Notes: generated from the letters alone by a model not told the origin. Shown: positions 17,601-26,006, counted from the stretch's first letter. The stretch is DNA of 64,000 bases from JAKOUL01 sp035378845 (GCA_035378845.1 DAOSUP010000007.1:1-64000), one strand, 5' to 3'. Program-made: numbers and translations.

Positions 17601-18713
17601 GAAATCTCTGAATTTTTCTAAATTACCTTGCAAAAAATAATCCCCTTTACTTCCTTTCCAATCATATTTTGCCAATTCACAAACTACTTTATCCCAAGTC
17701 TCATCGTTAAAAGTCTTTGCACGAGAGATAATTCCCTGTCCTTTAGCATTAAAAAGAATACATAATACCTCTTCTTCTTTTATAACATGCTGAGAAATAA
17801 ATTTCAGATTGTTTATATCTTCATCCAGAACTTTTATTACTACTAAACCTAAAGGAGTTTTTATAGCAGAATTTAAAAGTTCTTTTGCTATATAGACATT
17901 TAATTTCTCTTTTAAGTTTTTATTCTCTTTATATAATCCTTCAAGTTTATCTATAAGTTTTGTAACGTCCTCAACTAAATAAGGACTTCCAAGCTTTGCC
18001 TTTAAAAGATTATATTCCTTCTCCCGAATATCAAGCCTTTTAAGAATCCTTCTTCCTGCAATAAACTCAATTCTCCAGAAATCATTATTCTTCTTATAAA
18101 CATCTAAAATCTTAAGTAAACCTAAATCTGACAATTTGTTTACATGTAGACCACCACAAGGATTGATATCTAAATCAGGGATTTCTACAATGCGAATTTT
18201 ACTGTCCTGCCAATATATCTTTACCGAGATATCCTTTCTTATATATGTATTAACTTTTTCTTCTATTTCCTTTATCAATGAATCATTAAAATCCAGTTTT
18301 GTTGGTACTTCAATCTTGGAATGATCTTTAAAAATTTGAAATCCTGTAGTAGAAAGAGCATAATCTCTTTCCAAAATAGCAGATAAAAGATGCTGGGCAG
18401 TATGCTGCTCCATATAATCTTTTCTTAAATCTTCATTTATCTTTAATACTACTTCCTCACCTTCTACAGGCATTATTCCTTCAAGATACCCCTTATGCCA
18501 GATCTCATCATCGTCAGAAAATACATTAAAAACCATGAGTTTGAAATTATTTCCTAAGATCTCTCCCTCATCGGAAGGTTGCCCTCCACCCTCCGGATAA
18601 AAAATAGACTCCTCAGAAGAAAGAAGAATATATTCTTCTTCTTTCTTAACTCTTTTCACCTTTGTAGTCCACACAAGAGCTTCAGGATGAATATAATAAA
18701 TCTTTTTAGTCAT
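17565..18713 (-). CDS. Alanyl-tRNA editing protein, AlaX-L type
   Basis: A 382-residue homologue of the editing domain of alanyl-tRNA synthetase, which hydrolyses Ser- or Gly-mischarged tRNA-Ala. The zinc/active site is visible as H104 and H108 (EQHTAQHLL) plus C186 and H190 (NPCGGLHV). The N-terminus has the family signature FYPEGGGQPSD (38-48). A coiled coil around 225-275 and a degenerate DHHA1-like C-terminus make it the long AlaX-L form. It has its own TATAAT just upstream of the ATG (minus strand, about 18719-18724). The 3' end overlaps the convergent diguanylate cyclase gene by 36 bases. Confidence 0.85.
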   Translation of the reverse strand: MTKKIYYIHPEALVWTTKVKRVKKEEEYILLSSEESIFYPEGGGQPSDEGEILGNNFKLMVFNVFSDDDEIWHKGYLEGIMPVEGEEVVLKINEDLRKDYMEQHTAQHLLSAILERDYALSTTGFQIFKDHSKIEVPTKLDFNDSLIKEIEEKVNTYIRKDISVKIYWQDSKIRIVEIPDLDINPCGGLHVNKLSDLGLLKILDVYKKNNDFWRIEFIAGRRILKRLDIREKEYNLLKAKLGSPYLVEDVTKLIDKLEGLYKENKNLKEKLNVYIAKELLNSAIKTPLGLVVIKVLDEDINNLKFISQHVIKEEEVLCILFNAKGQGIISRAKTFNDETWDKVVCELAKYDWKGSKGDYFLQGNLEKFRDFLNNLAGIFTID

Positions 18714-18744
18714 AATCCAATTATACTAAAACCCATAAAATAAA

Positions 18745-18769
18745 AAAGCCCCGAATTTTTCGGGGCTTT
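18745..18769 (-). terminator. Rho-independent terminator after the RRM gene
   Basis: A 9-bp stem AAAGCCCCG / CGGGGCTTT with a 7-base loop is followed on the minus strand by a run of T residues. It lies between the RRM gene and the AlaX promoter and so insulates the two. Confidence 0.9.
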
Positions 18770-18802
18770 CTCGTCTAAATTATCTTCAATTATATGGACA
18801 AT

Positions 18803-19084
18803 TTAGAATTTTCTATAACGAGGTGCAGAACTTCTTTCAGTTCTTGGCCTTGCTTCACTTACAATGATCTTTCTTCCATTAAATTCAAAACCATTGTAAG
18901 AGTCAATCAACTTCTGAGCTAAATCATCAGAAGTTTCAACAAAAGCAAATCCCTTAGATCTACCAGTGTTGCGGTCAGTGATAAGTCTTACGCTCTCCAG
19001 CTCACCTTCCTTTTCAAATAGTCCTCGCAGATCATCCTCTGTGGTCTGCCATGATAGGTTACCTACGTATAACGTCTTAACCAA
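18803..19084 (-). CDS. RNA-binding protein with a single RRM domain
   Basis: A 93-residue RNA recognition motif protein. RNP2 is TLYVGN (4-9) and RNP1 is KGFAFVET (44-51). A short basic, serine/arginine-rich tail (about 78-93) follows. Single-RRM proteins of this size occur in cyanobacteria and some other bacteria, where some respond to cold. They bind single-stranded RNA; the targets here are unknown. The start codon is TTG at 19084, chosen because AGGAGG lies nine bases upstream and no ATG fits. The gene is monocistronic, with a near-consensus promoter upstream and a strong terminator downstream, so it is probably highly expressed. Confidence 0.9.
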   Translation of the reverse strand: MVKTLYVGNLSWQTTEDDLRGLFEKEGELESVRLITDRNTGRSKGFAFVETSDDLAQKLIDSYNGFEFNGRKIIVSEARPRTERSSAPRYRKF

Positions 19085-19118
19085 TTTAACGTACCTCCTA
19101 AAAAAAATTTACTTTTCC

Positions 19119-19146
19119 ATTATACACTCAAAAATCTCTTTGTCAA
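19119..19146 (-). promoter_or_regulatory. Near-consensus promoter of the RRM gene
   Basis: On the minus strand a perfect TTGACA (19141-19146), a 16-base spacer and a perfect TATAAT (19119-19124) precede the RRM gene. The -35 box overlaps the stop codon of the upstream MFS gene. Confidence 0.8.
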
Positions 19147-20501
19147 ATTTTATATTTAAATCTCTGAAAAATATGCTCTCTCATCTCATCTACAGGTTTT
19201 GATCTCTCTTCCCGAATCTTTGGTAAGAATATCCTTGAAAAAGTAAATCTAAGAACCCCTGATAAAATAAAGATAAGATGATATTCCACCAAATGAATAC
19301 CTAAAAGCTGATTTACAAAAGTAATAACTGTAGGTGCTATATATTCAGTAATATAACCACCAAGAATATAGCCTATAGCATTTACTATCCCTATAAAAAA
19401 GTTATATACAGCAATATAAAAGGATCTATTCTCATCAGGAGAAAGATATAAGAGTAAATTGTTAAAAGTAAGATCAATACCTGGCCAAAAAATCCCTGAT
19501 AATATTTGAACCATAAGTACAAAAAATAGCCATCTATTAGGAGCAGTAAAGCACCATAGAAAAGGAAGGAAACTCACTATTGTAGAACTCATAATAAGTA
19601 CAGGCTTATTACCAAATCTATCTATAAGTCTTCCTAAAAATCGCACTGAAAGAATTGTAGCCAAATTACTAACAATTTGAACATAAAGAGCTATATCAAA
19701 AAATGACATCTTCAAATTTTTTAACATATATAGATTAAAATATGGGGCAGAGAGGCTTAGAGCAAAGTTCCAAAAAATTCCAAATATAAGAAAACTTGAA
19801 AAATTATGGTTAGATACAACCTCTTTAAATAGTTTACTAATCTTAACATTATTAAAATTGCTACTTTTCATTGGTGGATCTTTTACCCAAAAGAAAGATG
19901 CAATATCTAAAAGTCCAAATAATACTGCAATGGCAAATACAGTAGAAAAACCACTAAGTCCAGGCACCCTATCTAAAAATACTCCTATAGCAAGTCCACT
20001 TATAAAGGAAATTATTGTAGATAACATACTTCTGGAGCTAAAAAATCTTCCTCTAACCTCTATGGGAACCAGATCTCCCATCCAAGACATAAAACTTACA
20101 TTTATAAAAGCACCACCAATAGCACCAAAAATAAGTAGGAACAGAATTATAGAAAAAAGTATACTCTTATCTTTTATAAAAAATGGAAGAATAGCTATAA
20201 AAAGCCAAGGAGCTCTCTGAACAAATCCACCTACAAAAAATAGTATCTTTCGTTTCTTTGTTTTCTCTAAGAAATAAGAGGCAAAGATCTGTATAGCACC
20301 ACCAAGGACAGGCATTGCTAACATAATACCGTATAATAGATCTCCCAAACCAAGCTCTTTTGCAAATCCTGCTATAGGGGCACCTGTGGTTACATTAAAA
20401 AATACAATGCCAAAACATACGCCAAGAATAACAAGGTTTAAACTTTTTCTTAGCTCTTTATCTTCTATAAAACTTGTACCAAAAAAATTACGTACTTTCA
20501 C
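19143..20501 (-). CDS. MFS transporter
   Basis: A 452-residue major facilitator superfamily permease with about 12 hydrophobic segments and a cytoplasmic loop around residues 215-240. Short basic motifs follow helix 2 (EKTKKRKI) and helix 8 (RLIDRFGNKP), as in MFS proteins. The substrate is unknown. The start is a GTG at 20501 with no Shine-Dalgarno sequence. An extended -10 (TGGTATAAT on the minus strand) places +1 only about two bases upstream, so the message looks leaderless. A related MFS gene with the same apparent leaderless start is at 45493-46755. Confidence 0.85.
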   Translation of the reverse strand: MKVRNFFGTSFIEDKELRKSLNLVILGVCFGIVFFNVTTGAPIAGFAKELGLGDLLYGIMLAMPVLGGAIQIFASYFLEKTKKRKILFFVGGFVQRAPWLFIAILPFFIKDKSILFSIILFLLIFGAIGGAFINVSFMSWMGDLVPIEVRGRFFSSRSMLSTIISFISGLAIGVFLDRVPGLSGFSTVFAIAVLFGLLDIASFFWVKDPPMKSSNFNNVKISKLFKEVVSNHNFSSFLIFGIFWNFALSLSAPYFNLYMLKNLKMSFFDIALYVQIVSNLATILSVRFLGRLIDRFGNKPVLIMSSTIVSFLPFLWCFTAPNRWLFFVLMVQILSGIFWPGIDLTFNNLLLYLSPDENRSFYIAVYNFFIGIVNAIGYILGGYITEYIAPTVITFVNQLLGIHLVEYHLIFILSGVLRFTFSRIFLPKIREERSKPVDEMREHIFQRFKYKI

Positions 20502-20509
20502 AGAAGAGA

Positions 20510-20518
20510 ATTATACCA
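20510..20518 (-). promoter_or_regulatory. Extended -10 of the MFS gene, leaderless geometry
   Basis: TGGTATAAT on the minus strand. With the last T at -7, transcription would start near 20503, two bases before the GTG start codon at 20501. There is no ribosome-binding site in between. Confidence 0.5.
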
Positions 20519-20599
20519 TAAGATTTAAATAATATTTAATTCACTTAGAAACTATTACTAAAAATCTTTATAGTAAATTATTTCTAAAAATAAAAAAAA

Positions 20600-21007
20600 T
20601 CAAATGATATCAGTTATGGAAATATTTGTATGTCTAACCCATTTTAAAGAAGAAATTTCATTATAAAGCTTCTTAATCTTCTCAACTTTGCCTCTCACTA
20701 AAATAACTTCCAAACAATTCTTTTCATCAAGATGAACATGTAAAGTGGATATTATTACATCGCAATAATGGTGTTGAATGTCAGTAAGCTTTTCTGAGAG
20801 TCCATATATATCATGCTCATAAACAATACTTATACTCCCTGCTACTTTTTCACTCTTTAATTCCCACTTCTCTTTTATAATATAATCCCTTATAAGATCT
20901 CTTATAGCTTCAGATCTACTGTTATACCCTTTTTCTCCTATGATCTTGTCAAACTTGGTAAGAAGATCCTCCTCTATTGATACACCAAATCTCTTAATAT
21001 CTGTCAT
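20600..21007 (-). CDS. nikR: Nickel-responsive regulator NikR
   Basis: A 135-residue ribbon-helix-helix/ACT-type repressor. The N-terminal RFGVSIEEDLLTKFD forms the DNA-binding ribbon and helix. The C-terminal nickel site is visible as H79, H90, H92 and C98 (STLHVHLDEKNC), matching E. coli H76, H87, H89 and C95 with a constant offset. It should bind DNA when loaded with Ni(II). I start at the ATG at 21007, preceded by CGGAGA, because the upstream in-frame extension has no support and runs antisense into larE. It is divergent from larE, a nickel-cofactor gene, across 130 bases. No nickel transporter gene is in the window. Confidence 0.93.
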   Translation of the reverse strand: MTDIKRFGVSIEEDLLTKFDKIIGEKGYNSRSEAIRDLIRDYIIKEKWELKSEKVAGSISIVYEHDIYGLSEKLTDIQHHYCDVIISTLHVHLDEKNCLEVILVRGKVEKIKKLYNEISSLKWVRHTNISITDII

Positions 21008-21095
21008 TTTTATCTCCGAGGTATTACTTTTATGAGTGATTATAACACATTTATTTTTATAAAAAGATGAAAAAATTCCTAATCTCATACTTTTT

Positions 21096-21104
21096 TGGTA
21101 TAAT
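21096..21104 (+). promoter_or_regulatory. Extended -10 promoter of larE
   Basis: TGGTATAAT lies 33 bases before the larE ATG and predicts +1 near 21111. The partial inverted repeat CATAC-N7-GTATA overlaps it and could be a NikR operator half-site pair. It does not match the E. coli NikR operator spacing, so this is only a candidate. Confidence 0.5.
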
Positions 21105-21137
21105 ATCCTAATATTAAAATTTGCCAGGAGAACATCT

Positions 21138-21950
21138 ATGGAAGAAAAGATTGAAAGACTTAAAGAGCTACTAAGAGAGATGGAAAGGGTTGTAGTAGCT
21201 TTTTCAGGAGGAGTGGACAGCACCTTCTTGTTAAAAGTAGCCAAAGAAACCTTAGGAGAAAATGTGTTAGCAGTAACATTAGTATCTCCATTATTTCCTG
21301 AAAAGGAGATTAAAGAGGCAGAAAAGTTAGCAGAAGAGATGGGAGTAAAACTAATCTTAGAGAAAGATATCTCTTTTTTAGAAGATACAGCATTTTTAAA
21401 CAATCCTCCTGAAAGATGCTATTTATGCAAAAAGAGAATATTCCAAAGAATTTTAAAGATAGCTCAAGAAAATCATATAAATTATGTACTTGATGGAAGT
21501 AATATAGACGATTTAGGAGATTACCGCCCTGGAATGTTAGCACTTAAAGAACTTGGTATAAGAAGCCCTCTTATTGAAGTGGGATTTACAAAAGAAGAGA
21601 TAAGAAAACTATCAAAAGAATTAGGGCTTCCCACTTATGATAAACCTTCTATGGCATGCCTTGCTTCAAGGATACCTTATGGAGAAAAAATAGAAATACC
21701 AAAACTAAAGAGAATTGAAGAAGGCGAAGAATTCTTAAGAGATCTTGGTATCAGACAAGTAAGAGTAAGAGATTACAATAATACTGCAAGGATTGAAATA
21801 GAAGAGAAATATTTTGAAATAGTTCTAAATGATAAATTCAGAGAAAAAATTATAAATAAATTTAAGGAATTAGGATATACATTTATTACTTTAGATCTTG
21901 AAGGTTACAGAACAGGAAGTATGAATAAAACCATAAATAAAGCAAAGTAG
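21138..21950 (+). CDS. larE: LarE-type sulfur transferase for nickel-pincer cofactor synthesis
   Basis: A 270-residue PP-loop ATP pyrophosphatase. The P-loop SGGVDST (23-29) adenylates the substrate pyridinium biscarboxylic acid mononucleotide, and a sulfur is then inserted to build the nickel-pincer nucleotide cofactor of lactate racemase (LarA) and relatives. C174 in MACLASRIPYG matches the reactive Cys of lactobacillar LarE. An extra CYLC pair (C94, C97) supplies the three cysteines of the [4Fe-4S]-dependent, non-sacrificial type described in Thermotoga. CAGGAG precedes the ATG. The stop codon lies inside a terminator stem. LarB, LarC and LarA are not in the window. Confidence 0.88.
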   Translation: MEEKIERLKELLREMERVVVAFSGGVDSTFLLKVAKETLGENVLAVTLVSPLFPEKEIKEAEKLAEEMGVKLILEKDISFLEDTAFLNNPPERCYLCKKRIFQRILKIAQENHINYVLDGSNIDDLGDYRPGMLALKELGIRSPLIEVGFTKEEIRKLSKELGLPTYDKPSMACLASRIPYGEKIEIPKLKRIEEGEEFLRDLGIRQVRVRDYNNTARIEIEEKYFEIVLNDKFREKIINKFKELGYTFITLDLEGYRTGSMNKTINKAK

Positions 21951-21971
21951 GGGACACAATTGGTCCCCTAC
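21947..21971. terminator. Bidirectional terminator between larE and the flavodiiron gene
   Basis: A perfect 9-bp stem GTAGGGGAC / GTCCCCTAC with a 7-base loop lies between the two convergent genes. The larE stop codon is within the left arm. Tails are only moderately T-rich on either strand. Confidence 0.8.
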
Positions 21972-21973
21972 TA

Positions 21974-23152
21974 TTAAATTAATCCAGCCTCTTTATGTTT
22001 TAAATATATCTTTTCAGCAAGATCATCCAGTAGTTTGAGATCTTCTTTTTTAGGTAAACCTTTAATGATTACAGGATCTATGATCTCAGCATCAAGATTA
22101 GATAAGAGACCTTTCAATATATCCAAAGTCCTACCACCCCATCCATAAGAGCCTATCACACTAATAAATTTTGTCTTTGGTTTTAATGCATTTGCCAAGT
22201 AAACAGCATATACAGCTTTTGGATGAGGACCAGTAAGAACTGTAGGAGTACCAACCACTATTGTCCCTGCATCTACCAATGCCATAGCAAGTTTCCCAAT
22301 ATCAACAGAAGATAGATCAAAAATCTCTACTTTTATATCCTTTTCAATTAATTTATCTGTCAAATAATCTACCATGATCTTAGTACTATTATGCATAGAG
22401 ACAAAAGGTATCACTACAATATTTTTAGGCGGATTACTTACCCAATCCTTATAGGCATTTATAATAAAAGAGGGATTTTGGTATATAGGACCATGACTTG
22501 GAGCAATTAAGTCAATCTCAAGATCCTTTATTTTCTCTAAGTTTTTCTCCACAATAGTTCTAAAAGGCATCATAATCTCCGCGTAGTATCTTTTTGCTGC
22601 TTCATATACTAATCCTTCATCTCTTACATAAAGATCCGATGTGGCTAAATGTGAACCTAAAAAATCGCAGGTAAACAAAATTTTATCCTCTACTAAATAA
22701 GAAACCATAGTTTCTGGCCAATGTACCCATGGTGTATATATGAACTTCAAAGTTTTATCTCCTAAAGAAATCGTCTCACCATCAGCAACAGTTATAAATC
22801 TATCCTCAGGAATATGAAGATGCAACATAAGAAGTTCTTTACCCTTTGGATTTGTTACCACCTTTGCAGATTTATATTTTTCAAGGACAAAAGGAATACT
22901 ACCTGAATGATCTTGTTCAGTGTGGTGAGAAATTACATAATCTATATTTTCTACTTCCTCAAGATATGAGGCTAAAACATGCTCCCTTGTTGGATCTACG
23001 GTATCAATTAAGGCAGTCTTATCAGTTCCATAAATGAGATAAGCATTATAACTGGTACCATCAGGAAGGGGAATTAAGGCATCAAATAACTTTCTATTCC
23101 AATCTTGAGCTCCTACATAAAAGATCCCATCTTTTATCTTTCTTGGCTTCAT
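21974..23152 (-). CDS. Flavodiiron protein (FprA family)
   Basis: A 392-residue A-type flavoprotein that reduces O2 to water and/or NO to N2O, protecting an anaerobe. The metallo-beta-lactamase-like diiron domain shows H77, E79, D81 and H82 (HTEQDH), H144, D163 and H220. The C-terminal 140 residues form a flavodoxin-like FMN domain beginning around VVIPFVSMHNST. The protein is the short form without a fused rubredoxin, and no rubredoxin gene is adjacent. AAGGAGGG before the ATG sets the start. It stands alone between a bidirectional terminator and a 190-base gap. Confidence 0.92.
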   Translation of the reverse strand: MKPRKIKDGIFYVGAQDWNRKLFDALIPLPDGTSYNAYLIYGTDKTALIDTVDPTREHVLASYLEEVENIDYVISHHTEQDHSGSIPFVLEKYKSAKVVTNPKGKELLMLHLHIPEDRFITVADGETISLGDKTLKFIYTPWVHWPETMVSYLVEDKILFTCDFLGSHLATSDLYVRDEGLVYEAAKRYYAEIMMPFRTIVEKNLEKIKDLEIDLIAPSHGPIYQNPSFIINAYKDWVSNPPKNIVVIPFVSMHNSTKIMVDYLTDKLIEKDIKVEIFDLSSVDIGKLAMALVDAGTIVVGTPTVLTGPHPKAVYAVYLANALKPKTKFISVIGSYGWGGRTLDILKGLLSNLDAEIIDPVIIKGLPKKEDLKLLDDLAEKIYLKHKEAGLI

Positions 23153-23317
23153 TATTGCTCCCTCCTTAAATTTATACTTTTTATATGGTTGTTATTATAA
23201 TCATAATAATATAAAATTGCAAAATTTTTTCAATTAATATTTAAAGGTTTTAACAAGAACTAAATATACGAAATTTTTAGAGGATACCCTTTTAAAAGGT
23301 TTTATTAGATTAAAAGA

Positions 23318-23339
23318 GGAGAGACCTTAGAGTCTCCCC
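23318..23339 (-). terminator. Terminator of the RpiR/TRAP operon
   Basis: An 8-bp stem with one mismatch (GGAGAGAC against GTCTCCCC) is followed on the minus strand by CTCTTTTAA. It lies directly after the SDR gene, the last gene of the leftward operon. Confidence 0.75.
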
Positions 23340-23342
23340 TCC

Positions 23343-24101
23343 CTACGCAGTAGCACCACCATCAATACTTATAATACTTCCAGTCATATAAGCTGCCTCA
23401 TCACATGCTGCAAATAGAATAGCAAAAGCGATTTCTTCTTCTTTTCCTAATCTTCCTAATGGTCTTCTTTCTGACATCTCCCTTAATGATTCCTCAGGAT
23501 TGGGAAGTTTATTAAGTCTCTCCTCAAGTCCCTTAGTAAATGTAGTCCCAGGACAGACAGCATTTACCCTTATATTTTCCTTAGCATAGTCTATAGCCAT
23601 GGATTTTGTAAGAGAGATTAAAGCACCTTTTGAAACACCATAGGCACATCTTTCTGGTATTCCTTTGAGCCCTGCCTCAGAAGAAACATTTACTATAACT
23701 CCTCCACCTTGTTTTTTCATCTCCAAAACAGCATATTTTGAAAGGAAAAAAGGACCTTTAACATTTACAGAGATTGTCTTATCAAAATCTTCTTCCTTAG
23801 TATTCTCAACTTTTCCTGGTACTACAATTCCCGCATTATTCACAAGGATATCTATCTTTCCAAAAGCCTTTACAACTTCTTTAATAATTCTTTCAGCGCT
23901 CGCAGGAGAAGATACATCTCCTAAAATAAAAAGTGCCTCTCCCCCATGTCCTTTAATAATATCTACTGTCTCATTTCCTCTTTCAGCAGAAATATCATTA
24001 ACAACAACTTTTGCTCCTTTCTCAGCAAACATAATAGCAGTTTTTCTCCCAATTCCAGAACCTGCTCCCGTTATTAAAACAACTTTATCTGTAAAGTTCA
24101 T
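23343..24101 (-). CDS. Short-chain dehydrogenase/reductase (SDR)
   Basis: A 252-residue classical SDR. The nucleotide-binding TGAGSGIG is at 11-18 and NNAG at 88-91. The catalytic Ser is near 140-141 and YGVSK gives Y154 and K158. Asp36 after the second strand favours NAD(H). Such enzymes oxidise sugars, polyols or hydroxyacids, or act as ketoacyl reductases. As the last gene of a TRAP transporter operon, oxidation of the imported substrate or of a derivative is most likely. I use the ATG at 24101, seven bases after AAGGAGG, rather than the TTG two codons upstream. Confidence 0.85.
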   Translation of the reverse strand: MNFTDKVVLITGAGSGIGRKTAIMFAEKGAKVVVNDISAERGNETVDIIKGHGGEALFILGDVSSPASAERIIKEVVKAFGKIDILVNNAGIVVPGKVENTKEEDFDKTISVNVKGPFFLSKYAVLEMKKQGGGVIVNVSSEAGLKGIPERCAYGVSKGALISLTKSMAIDYAKENIRVNAVCPGTTFTKGLEERLNKLPNPEESLREMSERRPLGRLGKEEEIAFAILFAACDEAAYMTGSIISIDGGATA

Positions 24102-24113
24102 AGTCAATCCTCC

Positions 24114-25400
24114 TTATCTTCCAAATATCAGATTAGGTATTAAGAGGACCAAATCTGGGAAGAAAGCCACAGTCAGAAGAGCAGCAAAGACCGCTATCAT
24201 AAAAGGCCAAGACTCTTTCATATATTCACCCAAGGATACATCCAAAATAGAACACACAGCATATGTGGCAGCTCCTACAGGAGGGGTAAAATTCCCTATA
24301 GCGCAAGCCATGAAAAATACAAGGCCAAAATGTACAGGGTCTATTCCTAATTTTAAAGCAATGGGATAAAAGATAGAGGTAAGCATAAGAATAAGCACTG
24401 TGGCATCAATAAAACATCCTGCGATAATTAAAGGCCCTATAATTATCAAGAGAAATATATACGGATTATTAGTAATTCCTAAAATTAAATTAGAAACAAG
24501 CTCAGTAATGTTTTCCCATACAATACCATAAGTGAATATGGAGGATAAAGAGATTAAAGACATGGTAGCACCAATATCAACCATGGAACCTTGCAAAGCT
24601 TCTAAGAAGCCTTTTAAGGTTAGATCTCCATATATCAATACTCCTACAACAACAGCATAAACTACACATAGTGCCCCTATCTCTGAAGGAGTAAAAAGTC
24701 CAAATCTTAATCCTACAAGAAGGATCACAGGAAATAGTAAAGCCCAGATACTTTGAAGAGCTGAGGAGCCCATCTCCTTCAAAGAAGCCCTTTTTTCTCT
24801 TTGAGGAGGAAGGTTTCTTATTCTTGATGTTATAGCCACACTAATCATTAAAAATACCATTACTAAAAGCCCTGGCATAATTCCCCCAGCAAAGAGTCTT
24901 CCTACGGAGACTTGTGCTATAGTTCCAAACAAAATAAGCCCTATACTGGGAGGAATTGTAGGTGTTTCTAAGGAAGACCAACTTAATATTCCAGCGGCAT
25001 AACCTTTAGGAAGACCTCTTCTTATCATCTCTGGACCCAATATACGACTTTCCATTGCAGCATCAGCAATAGCAGAGCCAGAAACTCCACCCATAAGGGC
25101 TGAAAGAACACAAGAAACGTGAGCAAGTCCTCCTCTCAGATGCCCTGTTAAAACAGTAGCCAGATCAATTAACCTTGAGGTAATTCCTGCATGATTCATA
25201 AGATTTCCAGCAAATATAAATAATGGAATTGCTAAAAGAGTAAAGTTTAAATTTTGAGAAAGAGGAAGTTGTATAGGAGTAGTTATAGGAATTTCTCCCA
25301 AATGTTGCAGAAAAAACACTGTGCCTGAGATACCTATCGCAAAGGCAACAGGCATTCCCAAAAACATAAACAAAAAGAAAAATATTATTACTAAAAGCAT
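24114..25400 (-). CDS. dctM: TRAP transporter large permease DctM
   Basis: A 428-residue membrane protein of the DctM family, the channel subunit of a tripartite ATP-independent periplasmic transporter. It has about 12 hydrophobic segments. Typical stretches are GMPVAFAIGISG near the N-terminus, GSAIADAAMES around residue 107 and TPPVGAATYAVC near the C-terminus. It acts in the inner membrane with DctQ and uses an ion gradient to take up the ligand delivered by DctP. AGGAGGT precedes the ATG. It sits 27 bases after dctQ and 12 bases before the SDR gene, clearly in one operon. Confidence 0.93.
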   Translation of the reverse strand: MLLVIIFFFLFMFLGMPVAFAIGISGTVFFLQHLGEIPITTPIQLPLSQNLNFTLLAIPLFIFAGNLMNHAGITSRLIDLATVLTGHLRGGLAHVSCVLSALMGGVSGSAIADAAMESRILGPEMIRRGLPKGYAAGILSWSSLETPTIPPSIGLILFGTIAQVSVGRLFAGGIMPGLLVMVFLMISVAITSRIRNLPPQREKRASLKEMGSSALQSIWALLFPVILLVGLRFGLFTPSEIGALCVVYAVVVGVLIYGDLTLKGFLEALQGSMVDIGATMSLISLSSIFTYGIVWENITELVSNLILGITNNPYIFLLIIIGPLIIAGCFIDATVLILMLTSIFYPIALKLGIDPVHFGLVFFMACAIGNFTPPVGAATYAVCSILDVSLGEYMKESWPFMIAVFAALLTVAFFPDLVLLIPNLIFGR

Positions 25401-25427
25401 GCTAAATTACACCTCCCAAATAAAGAT

Positions 25428-25922
25428 CTAACTTTTATTCTGGGATTTATTTCCCTCCCTTAAAGTTTTTATCTCATCGGAAATCTTAAAAATTGTAGTA
25501 ACAAGAATAAGAAAGCCCCCCACAGGAACACTCAAACCAGCCCACATATAACTAAATCCATACATCCCCTCAAAAGTCCTAAATCTCATAATATATGAGA
25601 CCTTTATCCCAAATACAATAAGAAATATGCAAAAGGCAAGAATTACAAAATAATTGAATAATTTAGTATAGCTTTTCATTCTTTCAGGAAGTTTGTTGAC
25701 CAGAATGTTTACAGACATAATTTTATTCTCTCTAAAAGCAGCATCTGTAGCCATAAACACTGACCAAGCAAATAAAAAAGAGGCAAGAGGATTTGCCCAA
25801 CCAATAGGTCTATGAATAGTCCTTGAGACACCTGCGATAAATACTAAAATTGCCATAGCTATCAAAAGGACCTCAACTATAAAAGTCTCAATCTTTCCTG
25901 AATATTCATATAGCTTCCTCAT
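25428..25922 (-). CDS. dctQ: TRAP transporter small permease DctQ
   Basis: A 164-residue membrane protein with four hydrophobic helices and the DctQ hallmark of a basic tryptophan-containing segment after helix 1 (TIHRPIGWANPLASFLF). It partners DctM and DctP. The ribosome-binding site is modest (GGGGTGATG). A strong hairpin lies between dctP and this gene and probably lowers expression of the two permeases relative to the binding protein. Confidence 0.9.
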   Translation of the reverse strand: MRKLYEYSGKIETFIVEVLLIAMAILVFIAGVSRTIHRPIGWANPLASFLFAWSVFMATDAAFRENKIMSVNILVNKLPERMKSYTKLFNYFVILAFCIFLIVFGIKVSYIMRFRTFEGMYGFSYMWAGLSVPVGGFLILVTTIFKISDEIKTLREGNKSQNKS

Positions 25923-25962
25923 TTTTATTCATCACCCCTCACACCAAAATTTAAAATTAAGA

Positions 25963-25990
25963 GAAGACCACCCCAAAATGGGTGGTCTTC
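25963..25990 (-). terminator. Intra-operon hairpin between dctP and dctQ
   Basis: A perfect 11-bp stem GAAGACCACCC / GGGTGGTCTTC with a 6-base loop follows dctP. The tail on the minus strand (TCTTAATTTT) is only partly T-rich, so it is better read as an attenuator or mRNA-stabilising stem than a full stop. Confidence 0.75.
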
Positions 25991-26006
25991 CAAAAAGATT
26001 ATTCTG

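Noticed and set aside
21008..21137. Classical E. coli NikR operator (GTATGA-N16-TCATAC)
   Set aside because: A TCATAC half-site is present near 21085, but the second half at the proper distance is missing (AAAGAT), so only a weak alternative repeat was noted.
21008..21403. N-terminal extension of NikR to 267 residues
   Set aside because: The extension runs antisense through larE and its promoter; a ribosome-binding site and ATG at 21007 give the normal NikR length.
23665..24369. 234-residue plus-strand ORF opposite the SDR and dctM genes
   Set aside because: Antisense shadow of two well-supported genes; serine/proline/isoleucine-rich composition and no ribosome-binding site.
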